The notes under the pieces were generated by a model. That model saw nothing but the letters and a program-made list of their open reading frames with translations, was not told the DNA's origin and made no database searches. From contig JAGGNK010012892.1 in NCBI GenBank assembly GCA_017590115.1, positions 2,396,351-2,460,350 of the forward strand: DNA of 64,000 nt. Direction: 5' to 3'. The stretch is from Montifringilla adamsi (taxonomy: Eukaryota; Chordata; Aves; Passeriformes; Passeridae). Positions 50,476-63,020 of this stretch are shown piece after piece (position 1 is the stretch's first letter; every line of letters begins with the position of its first letter). A program made the position numbers and the translations under genes.

Positions 50476-51542
50476 CACTGTAGAAAAACAACTCACCACT
50501 ATTTTTTTAAAAAATTTATTAAAGAAATGTTCTCAACTGGTTTCCTCCTTCTCTTATTGCTGCAGGTTTAAGAAATACCAGTATGTCAGAATTTTTTAGA
50601 TGTGAAGTGGTTAGAAGTTGCTTTCAACAGAGCATGGCAAAATTTATTATACTAAGGACTTCAGCTGTTAATATTCAAAGGAATGCCAAATAGCTGTAAG
50701 TATTTGAGTATGGCATTGCCATATGCAGTTATTATAGTTAGATTTCTGTGGTGTTGTATTTCTGTTTGGAAATTCTTAGCTCATGTAAATGAGTATTGAC
50801 AGTCCAAGTGTCCAATCTCCAAAAATTCTACACTTACATAAGTGTGGTTCTTAAAAGTACAGTACAAAAGTTTAAAAACTTCAGATCAACAAGTTCCCTT
50901 GAAGCAGAATGGATGTGAGTCACAGGAGCACAGGTTGGCACTGAAATCAGGCGCCCATGGATGTTTATTGGTGCAGTGCTATACACAAATTGTTTGGGGG
51001 TGGGAAACATAAACTGTCCTCCCTCAGGGAGAATGTGGCATAACTGGGGCATAGTCTGCTATATAGAGAGCTACTGATTTTGGTAAACTGGTTCATCCTC
51101 TTTCTACCAGAACACAATGTTTACTCCTCTATTTCAAGTAGTGGCCTACTTCTGTAAACCTACCCCCTAGGCCTTCTGTGCACAGCAGATGCCTTGTCTC
51201 TGGAAGAGTGTGTTTTAAAAGTTTGAAGCTCACCTGAAAATTCCTGTTTATTCCCAGCTGTTGTTTGCAAACCTTGGCACTATGAAAATGCGGTGGTAGA
51301 ACCTAGCTTTGTAGTGTTTCTGTGGCTGCTAGGTAAATGGTTGAAGGTTGCTGAAAGGCCCAAGTGCAAGTTAGTTTGTGGACAGGAGTGTTGGACCAGA
51401 CAAGCAAACGTAGTGTTTGAATGTGTAAATCACTGATGCTGAACTGGTGAGCTAATTTAAGAAATCACATCACAGCCATACATCACAACATGTAAATTCT
51501 AACCTGAAAGGCAAGGATTATCTTTTTCACAGAGCCTGTTGC
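50476..51542. other. Intergenic sequence downstream of PMS1
   Basis: AT-rich sequence after the PMS1 polyadenylation signal. No repeat, RNA gene or supported coding exon is seen. Confidence 0.7.
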
Positions 51543-51760
51543 AACAGAGCAAGAGGTAATTGTTTTAAACCAAAGGAGGATCGATCTATGTAAGAAGGAA
51601 GTTTTTTACAATGAGGGTGGTAAGGCACTTGAACAGGTTACCCAGACACACAGTAGATGACCCATCTGTGGAAGTACTCAAGGTCCGGTGGGATGGGGCT
51701 CTAGGCAACTCGATCTAGTGAAGATGTCCCTGCTCACTGCAGGGGACCTTTATGATTATT
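51543..51760 (+). mobile_element. CR1 retroposon fragment
   Basis: Sense-orientation CR1 3' region. In order: AAGAGGTAATTGTTTTAAAC, GAAGTTTTTTACAATGAGGG, a TTGAACAGGTTACCCAGA block, GGTGGGATGGGGCTCTAGGC and GATGTCCCTGCTCACTGCAG. The terminal repeats are missing and several bases differ from the usual CR1 text, so this is an old, truncated copy. Confidence 0.88.
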
Positions 51761-52900
51761 TCTTTATGCCATTAAAGTAAGTTTGTCCTTTTCATAAAGA
51801 GCAAGGATGATCAGAGGACACAAGCAGGATATCTTTCCAAGCTTAAGGGTAGCAAGGTACAAAATGAGAATGTCACTTGCAAACTGGACACTTGGCTCTA
51901 AATGTCACTCAGTGCAGAAGATGTGAATTTTTAGAATCGAAGTGAGAAGGTGGATGGAGATAGAGAAAGGAGACGTGACCCTTGGCTCTGGTGGGGAAAC
52001 AGGATCCCAGCCTTGCATGGGATACAGAAGGTTATAGTTTGTTTATTTTTATTCTTGTTGGAATACAAATTCTGAGGGTTTAGAGAGGTGCCATTACAGT
52101 GAGAAAAGCCAGAAGCAAGCTGCAGAATGGAAGTTTATCTCCTGACTAAGGTTGTTGGAAATTAAATTAATGTGTGCACCACTTTTATTCAGTTTGGAGT
52201 ATAATATACAGTATTTAATGAGATTAATAGTTGCTGCTTCTTTTCCAAAGGTAAGATAGCTATATCCTAATTATACTGAAGCCAATATGAGTATCTTTTG
52301 TAACACTTGAGTCTACATCAAGAGGACAAGTGTTAATTGGTATTCAGGCCCTGGACTGAGGACAAAACGCTATTGGCAAATGGTATTCGCAGGTGCCAGG
52401 GTGGGTTTAGTTGCTATGGAAGCAAATTAGCATCAGGATTTTAAGTGCAGGTGCAGCAGGTTAAGCAATTGTGAGCTGGGGCTTCCCTCCTTTCCTTGCT
52501 GTGTTTGCTAGACACTACACCTCAGAGCTGCTCTGGAGTTCTTCCTTAGGTATATGTACATACAGTTTGCTTTCTGTCTCTGGGGGATGTTGTGTGGCTG
52601 GGTGCCAGCAGTGACTGCTGGAGCACGACTTTGGAGCTGTAAGTCTGGGTGTCTCCTCACCACAGTTCTCATGGTTGGGACTGCAAGCTGAAACTGGGAG
52701 TTATGTTGTTGTTCTGCTGATGGGAGATGGCTTTACGTAGGACAGAATGGAGGTCTCTCCTTTTATTCAGTGTGAACAAAAAGAAATGTTACTTTCTGTT
52801 TGTAGAGATGTTCTCACTGATGCCATTTTGTTCTTTGTTTAAATAATAGAAATACCCCAGTTCTAGGTTTCTAAGTTGGAAGAAGATAAATGGTGTGCCT
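51761..52900. other. Intergenic sequence, nothing recognised
   Basis: Mixed-composition intergenic DNA between a CR1 fragment and a GC-richer patch. No gene, repeat family or RNA is supported. Confidence 0.65.
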
Positions 52901-53400
52901 GAGGTAGCAGTTCTGGAGAAGGGCTTCTGCCATTGCACCATCACGGGGTGCTACACAATGAACCAACCCCACGAAGCTCTCGGGGAAGCGCGCAAAGGCT
53001 GCCTTTGCCTGCAGTCAGTCCGTCCCCAGCTCCACAGACAGTTTGTTCAAAAGGAAGAAGAAAACCTGAAATGTGTAACCTTGGGTGGAGTTGCATATTG
53101 CCATACTTGACCTCTTCCCACGGAGGAAGTGCTGCGTGGTGGGTGCGCATCCCAGGGCCAGCGAGTGGCAGCCACCTCCTTGTCCCCCACGAGTGGCCGG
53201 GCTGGGGCACTCCAGGGACTTCCCGTATTTGCGCTGCCCTCTGCTGGCATTTCGGATTTGTACAATTTGGGCTTAAATTGAGGTCTGGGGCTGACCATGG
53301 ATGAGCATCATTCCCTCCTTCCTTCGCGTCCCCGGCAGGTCAAAGCGATATCGCTTTCCTTGCTCCTCGTGATGTGTGTGCTTGCTTTCCTAAAACACGC
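52900..53400. other. GC-richer intergenic patch with CpGs, function unknown
   Basis: Composition rises well above the flanks, with scattered CpGs (for example GGGGAAGCGCGC near 52981 and CGCGTCCCCGGC near 53325). Several overlapping open frames appear on both strands, the longest 123 codons at 52933-53304, but none resembles a known protein. They are better explained by few AT-rich stops. It may be a small regulatory element or an old unrecognised repeat. Confidence 0.4.
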
Positions 53401-56400
53401 CTAGGGGAGGTAGCAGTGCTCCCTAGGGGAAGGTCAGGAGCTTTCCAGACTCATAGGAAAACTTCTAAAGCCTTTTGGTTGTACGTAGCCTTGCATTTTT
53501 CGAAGGATCGTTTGTATCATTGGTTGGGGCAGGTTTGGTTCTGGTAGTGTGTTTGCAGATCAGGTGTCCCCTTCACCCACATTCTAAGTTGCACATTCCT
53601 TTAATGGGAAGCAGCTGAATAGAAATTGGACTTTATAAAGAGAGGAAAATCTCACTGAAAAACTGGTTCTTTTTCCTTGCAGATAGATATGGATATGAAC
53701 ATGAAATTGAGGTAGCACCTTTTACATGTGTCTTTTCTGGATGTAGTAGGAATCTTATTAAAGAAGTTTCTGTTTCAGTTAACCTGTGTGTGTGTGTGTG
53801 TGAAGGAGTTTGGACGATTTCTTGTTTGTTTTTTTCCTTTCATTATGAATAGTACAGTTCAGAGAACTATAGCAAAACCAGAGGAACATTGATGTTATTT
53901 CATGAGCACCTAGCAGTCTTTGGCAACAGTAAAATTTGGAGTTTGGGATTTGTTAGAATGGATTCTGCTCTATTTCCATATTCTGATATGGAATATTTTA
54001 AATACCTATCAATAGGAGCAATATTCCCAAGCACTTTATTTAGTTATACAAGCAAACATTCCCTAGTCTCAAGGTTTTCATTCCTTTTTTTTCTTCTGCA
54101 AACTTACTAGTATTACTTTAATGAAAGTTAACTTTAGCAAACAACTTTTTAGGTTTTTGAAAGGGTTGTAATGTTTGGTCTTCAGAGTTTGTTTTATCTT
54201 CTATAAAGCAGGTCAGGTTTTTGGTTTTGTATTGAAGTTTGGTTTCTTTTGCTAAATAAACTTATAATTCTGAATTTATTTTTTGGCTGCAATAGAATAT
54301 TGAAGGGGTTTTGAGAATTTTGTTTCATTTGTACCCAGCATTTAATGGGATGGGTTAGCAATGGTAATAAACTTCAGGTACATCCATTTAATTTTGCAAA
54401 TGGAAGGCTACCAGAACTTGCTTTTATTTTTTTTCCCCTCTCTCTGTAAGTATGGAGTATCATATCTGAAATTATGGAGAGTATAAATGTGGAAATGTTA
54501 AATCTTTTGTTAATGGCTTCGAATTAAGCACACATTGTTGCAGATGATTTGGAGGACTTATTTAAAGTAAATATACAATTTCAAGCTCAATTATCATTCA
54601 TAGTTTAACCGAGCATAGTGAGATATTCAGTCTGTGAATTTGATACAGTGTTACTTCATAATTACGACGCTTTTTTACAGTAAATTTGATATAGAACAGT
54701 TGCTAAAGTAAAGCTGCTGAACAGTGTGACCAACCATTTTATGGGACACATCTGGTGCATTAGTTCAGGATGTGCAGTGCAGGAGAACAGAGCCTTTTGC
54801 CCAAAAGGAGAAGGAAGCTAACTCCACATGTATACGTTTTAGGGACATGCAGGGAGGTTAAACAATTACCAGTTAATTGTGTAAGCTAATAGGAGGGGTG
54901 TTTGTAATGTCATTTCAGAATAGCTAAGGAGGAAACAGAGGAGAATTATTGTTTTAAAATCTCAAATGAATGGTTTACACCTGTTAATGTTACATTTAGA
55001 ACAGCTGTTTCTTTTATTATCAGTAAACAGATGCAGAAAGTAATGGAATGTTTTAAAGCAATATATTAATCCTCTCTTCCACTACTGAATATTCTCATAA
55101 TGTCATGATTAAATATTAACTGTACTGCTGCTGTCATCTGCAGTTAAAGAATATTTACTTACTTTTTTCATCTTTTTATCTGAAGTTGTAAATGTTTATC
55201 CAAAGTTATTGTAGTCTTTCATCAGCCCAGCCTAAATGTTTTTTCACATCAGTAATTTTATTTAATTTCATTGGATTGCGCTACTCTGTCAAAGTTTTGG
55301 TTTTATTCAAGGGTTATTTCTGTATTTGAAATTTCAGCTAAAATGAAACAAGCTATATTTATAAGGGGTGGGGTGGGAGAATTGCTCTGAAGGGCCAAAT
55401 CTAGTACATATTTTATATTAATTCCGTGTGAAGTTGATTATATGTGGAGCTTTCCCAGAGTGTACTCAGGTTAAGCACTGCAGTTGGAATAGTACCAGTT
55501 AGGTGGTACAGGAGAGGTTCTTTTTTTTTTTGGGTTGTGTGAAAATAGTTTTAGTTCATTTATTTTCAAATGTGTTGTGCTGCCTCAGTTTTAAAGAGAA
55601 GCTATGAATCTGAAAGTCTCTTGGAAAGAAATACCTAAAAACTGCAGACACAGTATCGTGTACTTAGAAAACAAAACCAAAACAAGTGTTCCAAAATATT
55701 TACAAACTAACGCCTAAACTGACCTGAAGTTTCCTAAAAACCTCTAGTGTCCACTAGATGCTCAGAGGTGACAGTAGGAGTTCTTCAAGTGGAAAATGCA
55801 TGTCTTAATCTTGGAATTGCAGTGTGTGTGAGTGTTGTGAAGCGTGCAGCGTTGCAGTGACCCAGCGCGCGGTGGTGGAGCATTGCTAAGTGATCCTCGA
55901 AGAACGGAAGCGCAGCAGATTCATGCTGTATGACTTGTTTGGCAGATTAGTTTTCAGGAAATGCACAGACCAACGAATATGGCAGCTGCATTATTAAAAA
56001 TACTGTATTCGAGCCCAGGTCAAATTGTTCATTCATGCACGGAGTAACTCAGCATTAATTGAATCATTGCATTTTTGACATATTTTAGATCACTGATGCT
56101 TTTTGCTTCAGCATTTGAAATGCCTGATAAATTACTATATTCACAAGGGGCAAGCATTTTGACAGAGGAATGCTTTATAAAGCATTTATGTGTGAGTGTT
56201 TGCTCATCAGGTCATTGCAGTAATGAGAATGCATTGGTAGAACGAAGATTCTGTGTTAATTCTAATGTCAGGCAGTCTAATTTTGGAGGATTTCAAGATG
56301 CTTAGGTAAAAATGTCTAAAATTATACAAAATAATTAAAAGGGAATGTCTTCCTTACTTCTTAGTAGCTTGATACTTCTTATATTAGATAAAGTAGAGAT

Positions 56401-59079
56401 GTTCCTGATGAAGGGAAAGAGAGTTTATTTTCTCAATTAAAAAAACAAAAGTGGGGAGTAGGGATAAACCGTCTCATGTCCATTAAGTAAATTTAAGACT
56501 CCTGTTATCTCACTGCAGTAGAATGGAAAGGAAAAATCTTTGTGAAATCATTTGAGTTTTTCATATAAATTAGTTTTTGATAGGCTAATAATTCCAACCT
56601 GTGAGGAGCAAATCTAGGTGTGATTCTTGTTAGACTTTGCTAAAACAGACTAGTGGTAAATAGATTATTTCAAAGTAATGTTTTGTTGGAGGTCTATTCT
56701 TCCCTTAAGCAGACAGAGTAGAAATATTATTTAGTCAGTTAACATTTCTGATGCTCCCTGATACCTTAGGTGTGTATAATTTAGAACAGGAACCATTTAA
56801 TAGTCACTAAGACAAACTATAGAAAACTGTTCCCTCATCAGAGGAATTCACTCAGTTACTTCTCCCACAAGAGAGTTACAGAACCTTTCCCTGAGGCTTC
56901 ACACTGAGCTTCAAAATGCCATTTTCCAAAAGTGGTTGTCCCAGATCCCATTGCCATTTAGGAGAGCCATGTCTTCTATGCTTTATTTACAATGACCTTT
57001 GAGCAACTGAAAATGCTGCCAGCTCATTTAGAAAGTGTGGCTTTGAAATTTCAATTTTGATCTATGTTTGTAAATGAGCAACTGTGATTATGCATCAACT
57101 GTAACAGCAGTTATGGATACTGACCTTTTACAATAATAGTGTTTAATACTCTTAGTGAGCTTCCCTGTAGAATCTGAAAATGCTTAATAGTGCACCAGCC
57201 ACTTGTAGGTTATGGAAATTAAAGAAACAGCTCAGTCAGCCATGAGAGTGATACAGAGTTTACAAGAGTGAAGGCTCCAAATCCTGCAATTCAGATTTAC
57301 ACTTGTATTTTTGCTAGGATGAGCATGAACCTAATGTTTAATGGGTGTGTGTAGTTCATTCTTGCCTGATTGCAAACTTCTTGTGGAGTTCTCAATATAA
57401 TTTTTTTCTATTAATCCAAGTCATCAGAAGTTATGCATCTTTTCACTGTTGTGTCTTGCGTCTTCTGAGTTTATTTAGATGCTCTATAGCAACAAGGCAT
57501 TGTTAAATTGTTTAATCATATCAAGTAATGAAGGCTTCAAACACCATGAGATTTTTTTTTATTTTATTTTTTTAAGCCTGTGTGGATGCAGAACTAATAA
57601 AAATCAAGTCAATTTTAAGAAAGGTTTGAATGACAAAATACAGTGCAATAACTCTCTTGCCAGTTTTCTTCTGGTTACCAGTCTAAGTCTTTTAACTGTA
57701 GCTCAGAAATCTGGAGCAAGTATTTTGGCATTGCAGTTTGTTGTAAGGAAGATTTAATAGCTTGTTATGTCCTATTTCTATAAACAGAAGTCATTTAGAG
57801 TTCAACAGATATATTTAGAATCAGCATTTGTGCTGGTAGTTACAAGCTGAATAAAATAATCTTTGAAAAGCTCAATATGCAGAAGGGAATATTCAGGTTC
57901 AAATGTACCTCACAACACATTCTCTTTTAGGAGACTTCGGGATTTTCACAAATAGGAACGTACAAAACTGAGTATCACACTTATTACTTTGTTTTAAATC
58001 TTTTTAATAATGAGGTTTTGTTGTGTGCAAATGTTCATAGTTTCAAGAGAACTATGTGGCTACTGCTGTTCAAGAGGTCAGGTCCTGTACTCTTTACTCT
58101 GGCAAAATTCCCTAACCTTCAGAGAGGGACATATCCCTGTCTCAGGGAGTAGAGAGTAAGGCCCAATAAAATGGACAGCCAGCAGCTTTGGAGAGGTCTC
58201 CTCTACTCTCAGCTGGTTTGGGACAGAATATTAATACAAGTTTACTCTGAGTGATTTGTAATCTAACCTCTGATTTGTTGACTTCAAGGTATGCGTGATA
58301 ACTGAGAAACATATGCAAAGTCAGTTTAAGAGATGAGTTTTATAGCAAATAGTAAATTAAAACCATAGTGACCTTTTAGTCTTGCTGATCATGTGCAGAA
58401 GGATGTTCATGTGGTGCCCTGTACTAATCACAGTAACAGGGCTCTTGCTCAGAGAGCAGCAGGCACAAGCACTACTCTTGTGTATTTGTTCTACTGCATT
58501 TTTAATTGAAAAACATTTTGCAATTAAAATGTTATACCTTGATGCAATTTTTGCATATTCTGTTCTGGAAAAGATAGCACTTCTTTTCTTATGAAAAAGG
58601 TTTTTACTTAGTGGTGCAAATAATCATCAATGCCCTAGTTCAAATTTCAGTTGCTGTCCTGATTGCTGGCTCTGGCCGTGTTTGATACAAAGTCTAATAA
58701 TTTTTATTATAAATTTTTTATTAGAACAATTCTTGTATAAATTTTGCTAGACACTCCAGGAGCTTGAAAACTACTAATTAAAAGCATCTTAGATATTTAA
58801 TTTAAGTATCCTTTTCTTCCTGTATTTTAACACAGTAATAACTGCTGTAGTTTATTTTATATCGAGTGTCCATGCTTTCAGCATCACAAAAAATTGCATC
58901 CAATCATATGATCACCCCATCCTTAAAGAAGTGTCTTGTAAGGATGGGTTTGCAAACAACAAAAACCTTCATTTTCTCTTCTTATATCTAAGCAGGTAGT
59001 TTTTCAGTTTTTATCATGTTTGAATTCTGATTGCTGCAATAAGCCTCAGAGAAGCCTTCATGTAGGTGTATTTTTTTAA
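53401..59079. other. Intergenic AT-rich sequence with possible non-coding elements
   Basis: About 5.7 kb without a supported gene. It contains a TG run at about 53784-53802, a CpG cluster at 55830-55920 and long repeat-free stretches near 54530-54760 and 55980-56310 that look like possible conserved non-coding elements (see findings). No transposon is recognised. Confidence 0.6.
53784..53802. repeat. (TG)n microsatellite
   Basis: About nine TG dinucleotides following AACC. Short and simple. Confidence 0.85.
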
Positions 59080-59742
59080 ATGTCAGTGCTGAAGAGAGAG
59101 AAAACAGTACTTTCCCCCTCCGTGTTTTCATTCTTTACCATGTTGCTAGCTGTTCACCCAAGTGTCAGAGGAGTGAAGTTTTGTGCACAAATGGTCCTTA
59201 TTATGCCCCTTTGTCCCCTCATCAAACTGGAGCATTGGGAAGAGGACTGGCAGTGTGGCTGGCTCTTGGCAAATCGGGTAGCTGAACACACTGATGAGAG
59301 TTTCCCCATTTTAACTACATGGGGACTCTATTTTAGGGGGGAAGTTATATGCTGGTACCAAATGATCTATATGATGTGCAACACAAAAGTTTTCCTGTTT
59401 TGTGGGGATTTCTATGACATGACCTGTGGGCTAACTGAAGAAAACATCACTGGGAAAGTGCTCCATATACAGATACAAGTGCTCCTATTGATACATTATT
59501 TTTCTAAGATTTTGCTGAGTAAAGCTCTTTCCATACATAAGCATTTTGGCCATCTGCAACTGCTTGTCAGTGAGGCTGGTTTGAGAACACTAGCTGTAAT
59601 TGTAACCTCAGGAATGTGTGACCAGCTCGCGGCCAGCTGTGCATGCCCTGACTTTTCCCAGGTGTTAAGATACATGGCCACTTTTGTTCCCCTTAACCAA
59701 TGGGGCAAAATACAGTCCTTGTTTTTCTGCACCTTGTATTAA
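59080..59742 (+). other. Unexplained 220-codon open reading frame
   Basis: An uninterrupted 663-base frame from ATG to TAA, the longest open frame in the window outside PMS1 exon 8. The predicted product is rich in Leu, Cys, Ile and Trp, with hydrophobic stretches around residues 15-25 and 125-150. I recognise no domain, signal peptide or repeat unit. There is no CpG promoter nearby. The base composition is slightly less AT-rich than the flanks, so it could also be an old insertion that keeps a chance frame. I do not call it a gene. Confidence 0.25.
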
Positions 59743-62400
59743 GCCTAAGAACTGCTGGGTTTTGTTAGTTTTTCAATAGGTCATAGCAAACAACTACATG
59801 AAGTTGTCCGTGTTGTTTAATTATTGGGCATCTGTGACACAGTGTGCTGCATCTGTAGGATAGCATGTATTTTCAGAAATACAAAAAGGGTACTCAGTTC
59901 ACCATGCCCTTGCTATAAATTAGCAGTGCTGACCCTGCAAATCACATAAGTGCTCCTTTTTTATTGTTGTTGCTTGGAAAAGATTTTACTTATGTTTTGA
60001 TGGCATAGGTATTTCTAGAGTTTAAGCCTCTTGAGCCAGAGTGAGTTTTGATGCATTTTTCACTTGATCTTATTTTAATGACCCATTTCATGTTCAGAGG
60101 AGCACTTAGCTGTTTGCTGCAAAGGAACCTAATTGGAACAACTGCTAAATCCAGCCTGGAGTTGTCTGAATAGAGTGTTCTGCATTTTGTAATTGCCTGT
60201 AATTGAGTAGAAAAGTACTTTGTTTGCTTGTGTAGCATTTACGACGTTCAAGGTGAGGCACAAATAGCTTGAAAGCAATGTGTATGCTCACAGGTCTCCT
60301 CCTTAGAGGTAGTGGGAGGGACAGCATTTCTAGTAATCATGAGGACAAAAATTACTCCATGGCCTTTGATACTTTAGTCAAGTAAAAAGTGAAAACATGA
60401 GATTAAATAATGTACGTGATAATTTGCATGGTGTGGTCATTATAAAGGGATAAATCCACGTCTCAAGTCACTGCTTTTTGCTCTTATTTGCCAACAAGCT
60501 GACATGATCTCTGCATTGTAGATATGGAAAAGGAATTAGTTTTTAACTTAGAACAATTCTTTACATGGTCAAATTTAACACATATCATCTGTAAAAGTAA
60601 CCTACCTATTCATATCAGTTTCTATGTCCATGGAATGAACTCAGACCTCAGAGCAGATTGTGCTCTGTAATACATTCTGAGCTCTTGAGTTACAAATTTC
60701 TGCCTTTTATGGACTTTCAAAGCTTGCACTTTTGGGTTTGGTCATCTTTGAACATAAGAAGGGGACACAGATTCTAAACCAGCACTGGAGTTTTTCTAAA
60801 TGCTCAGAAGCCAGGGATGAGCACATGTGAAAAGTTTCATGTGCCTAAATACTTTCCAAAATCTAGTTCTTAGGGACTCAAAAGAGATCATGTCTTGAGA
60901 CTCAATGAAAAATATTGGGCTCCTAAACAACCCTTGAGAAATATACCAGAGCTGATTGGCAAGGAGAAGAGGAGCACACCAATCCAGTGCTGAGACCTGT
61001 TTGAACATCAACACCTGTAGCAAGGCAAGTTCTCCCTTACAGCTGCAGGGATATGGAGCAGCCTTGCATGATGGGCTTACAGAAAAGAGTGAAGGATGTG
61101 TTTTTTCAAAGGTTTTTCTGTATTTAAAAGTCCTGGTCTGTGAATCCTCTTAAAAAAGCAGGGCTCTCCACTCTTGCCCAGGGCACACAGAGCTGATGAG
61201 TCTGGGATAAGACTGCATGATACAAATCACTCATGATTTGTGCCTCTGACTGACGTTCCTCCAGCGAGGACTCCCAGATATGTACCAGCATTGTGAGATT
61301 CCTGTAACCACTGGTCTTCGGTATTTCCTGTGAAACTTAAACCTAATGTTGGAAATCTGCATCAGCACTGAACTGTTCTGCCCTTTGTTTTCTGTTCGTC
61401 AAGGTGGCTTTTCTAATTAGCATAAATCACAAAGCTCCTGCAGCAGTAGTGTTGTCCATGTGATATACAGCATCTCTGCTGTGCCCAAGGAATATTTACA
61501 AGCCAAAGGGCTCTGCTTTGCTTGATTTGGAGAAGCCTCTTGTTTCTTCTTTCAGTTTCTCATTATAAGATAAAACAAATAAGGGGTTTTAAGAGAAAAT
61601 AATGTAGAATACCATGATACTTTTATTATTAGCCACGTCTGAAGTGAACAAAATAAATCAGCTAAAGGCAAAGGAAATACAACCCTGGGGGCATTCAGAA
61701 GTTTAAAAACAATGAAGTAAAAAAATCTGCACTACATTACATTAGACTACAATAAAAAAGTTAAATTACTCTGAATTGTGTGTAATCTAGTTGAAAAATA
61801 AGACACTTCTGTGGGGTATGGATACATAATGTAAATTATTTCAAAGAGTATTTGTCAGTCTCTTGGAATTTGCTCCAAATGCTTTTCGTTCAATGGGAGT
61901 GAAAAGCCATGCTCCATTACAGCCTCACTTGATATTTTATTTTAGAGGAAGACGCTTGGAAGCAAGTCTACTTTGTTGGGTTTTTTTTAATTGCTTTAAG
62001 GTAACAGTGGCAAAAAAGTAAGATGAGTTGCATGCTTGTATTTCTTTTACCTACTCATCTTTCTTATTTTCATTGTTGCCTTTTCTTTCACTTAAAAATG
62101 AAAATGTGCATGCATCAGATATATTAGAAAAATTGATGACAACTGCTCCCTTCATTTAAGAAACTAACTGATCTGTACACATGCTTCATTTTCATGCTTT
62201 TTCTCAGAGGCTGATTTGTGAGAGGGAGTAGGTGTTTCTGATGTTGTATTCCTAACCTGTATATCTTTATAATGTTTATTTATTATTATACCATCTGAGA
62301 TAATCTCAAGTGCTTTGTGTGTGAGGAGTTAGGATGTTTTGGAGTAGGAAACTTTTTTTTTTTTCCTCTATGGCTTTAAAAAGATCAATTAAGAACAGCT
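59743..62400. other. Intergenic sequence, nothing recognised
   Basis: AT-rich intergenic DNA with only short open frames on either strand. No repeat family, RNA gene or promoter island is seen. Confidence 0.65.
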
Positions 62401-63020
62401 CTGATTCTCTGCACTTTTCATTCCTGTTGCCTTCTGCTGCATTTTCATGAAAAGTTGCAGCCTAAGTAGTATTAATCTGCTTAGTAGTTGGGTGGAAGCA
62501 GAGAACAGCTAGAAGTTGATTTTCCCCGTTTCCTGCAGCGCACAAACCCAGTTGAGCAGAGCAGTTAGCCTTGCTCCTGAGGGCTAATATAAATTAAAGG
62601 TCCTGAGCACTAGGGGTTGTTAAAATTCTCAGAGGGCTCTTTATAAGATGTTAACCCCCGTGGTCTGGCCAGGCTCCAAACGGGGTAATTACATTCTTCC
62701 TACCTAAATTCCCCCTGCAATTGCAATTCGATGTGCTGGTATTCCTCACTTCCTCTCCTCTGCCGTGCCCCGTGGAACAGTTGTTGCATTTCATCCCAGA
62801 GGTACTTGCTTTCAGTGACTGATGGAGTGATCTGTGTGTAGAGTCTATAAAGCATTTTAAGAGCCTTTTGGATGAAATGTAATTTATTATGCCTAATTTT
62901 ATTATTTTTTTAATTATCTCCTGTTTAAAATGAACTGGGTTAATCTGAGTCCTGAATGAGTGTGAACTGTGTGCAACAGATCTGGAATGAGAAAGCATCA
63001 ACAACTGTTCTCGTTCCTTG
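62400..63020. promoter_or_regulatory. Candidate non-coding regulatory element
   Basis: This repeat-free stretch combines homeodomain-type TAATTA cores (near 62686-62691 and 62912-62917), a CAATTGCAATT segment near 62718 and a TATAAA at about 62846-62851, amid balanced composition. It resembles vertebrate conserved non-coding elements by eye only. No alignment was available. Confidence 0.3.

Noticed and set aside
52933..53304. 123-codon frame in the GC-rich patch
   Set aside because: Competing frames of similar size exist on both strands, with Pro/Ser/Gly-rich sequence and no domain. It is treated as a composition effect, though the patch itself is reported.
62651..63004. 117-codon minus-strand open frame
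   Set aside because: The product is a Ser/Asn/Lys-rich sequence with no domain, in a region that reads better as non-coding regulatory DNA.
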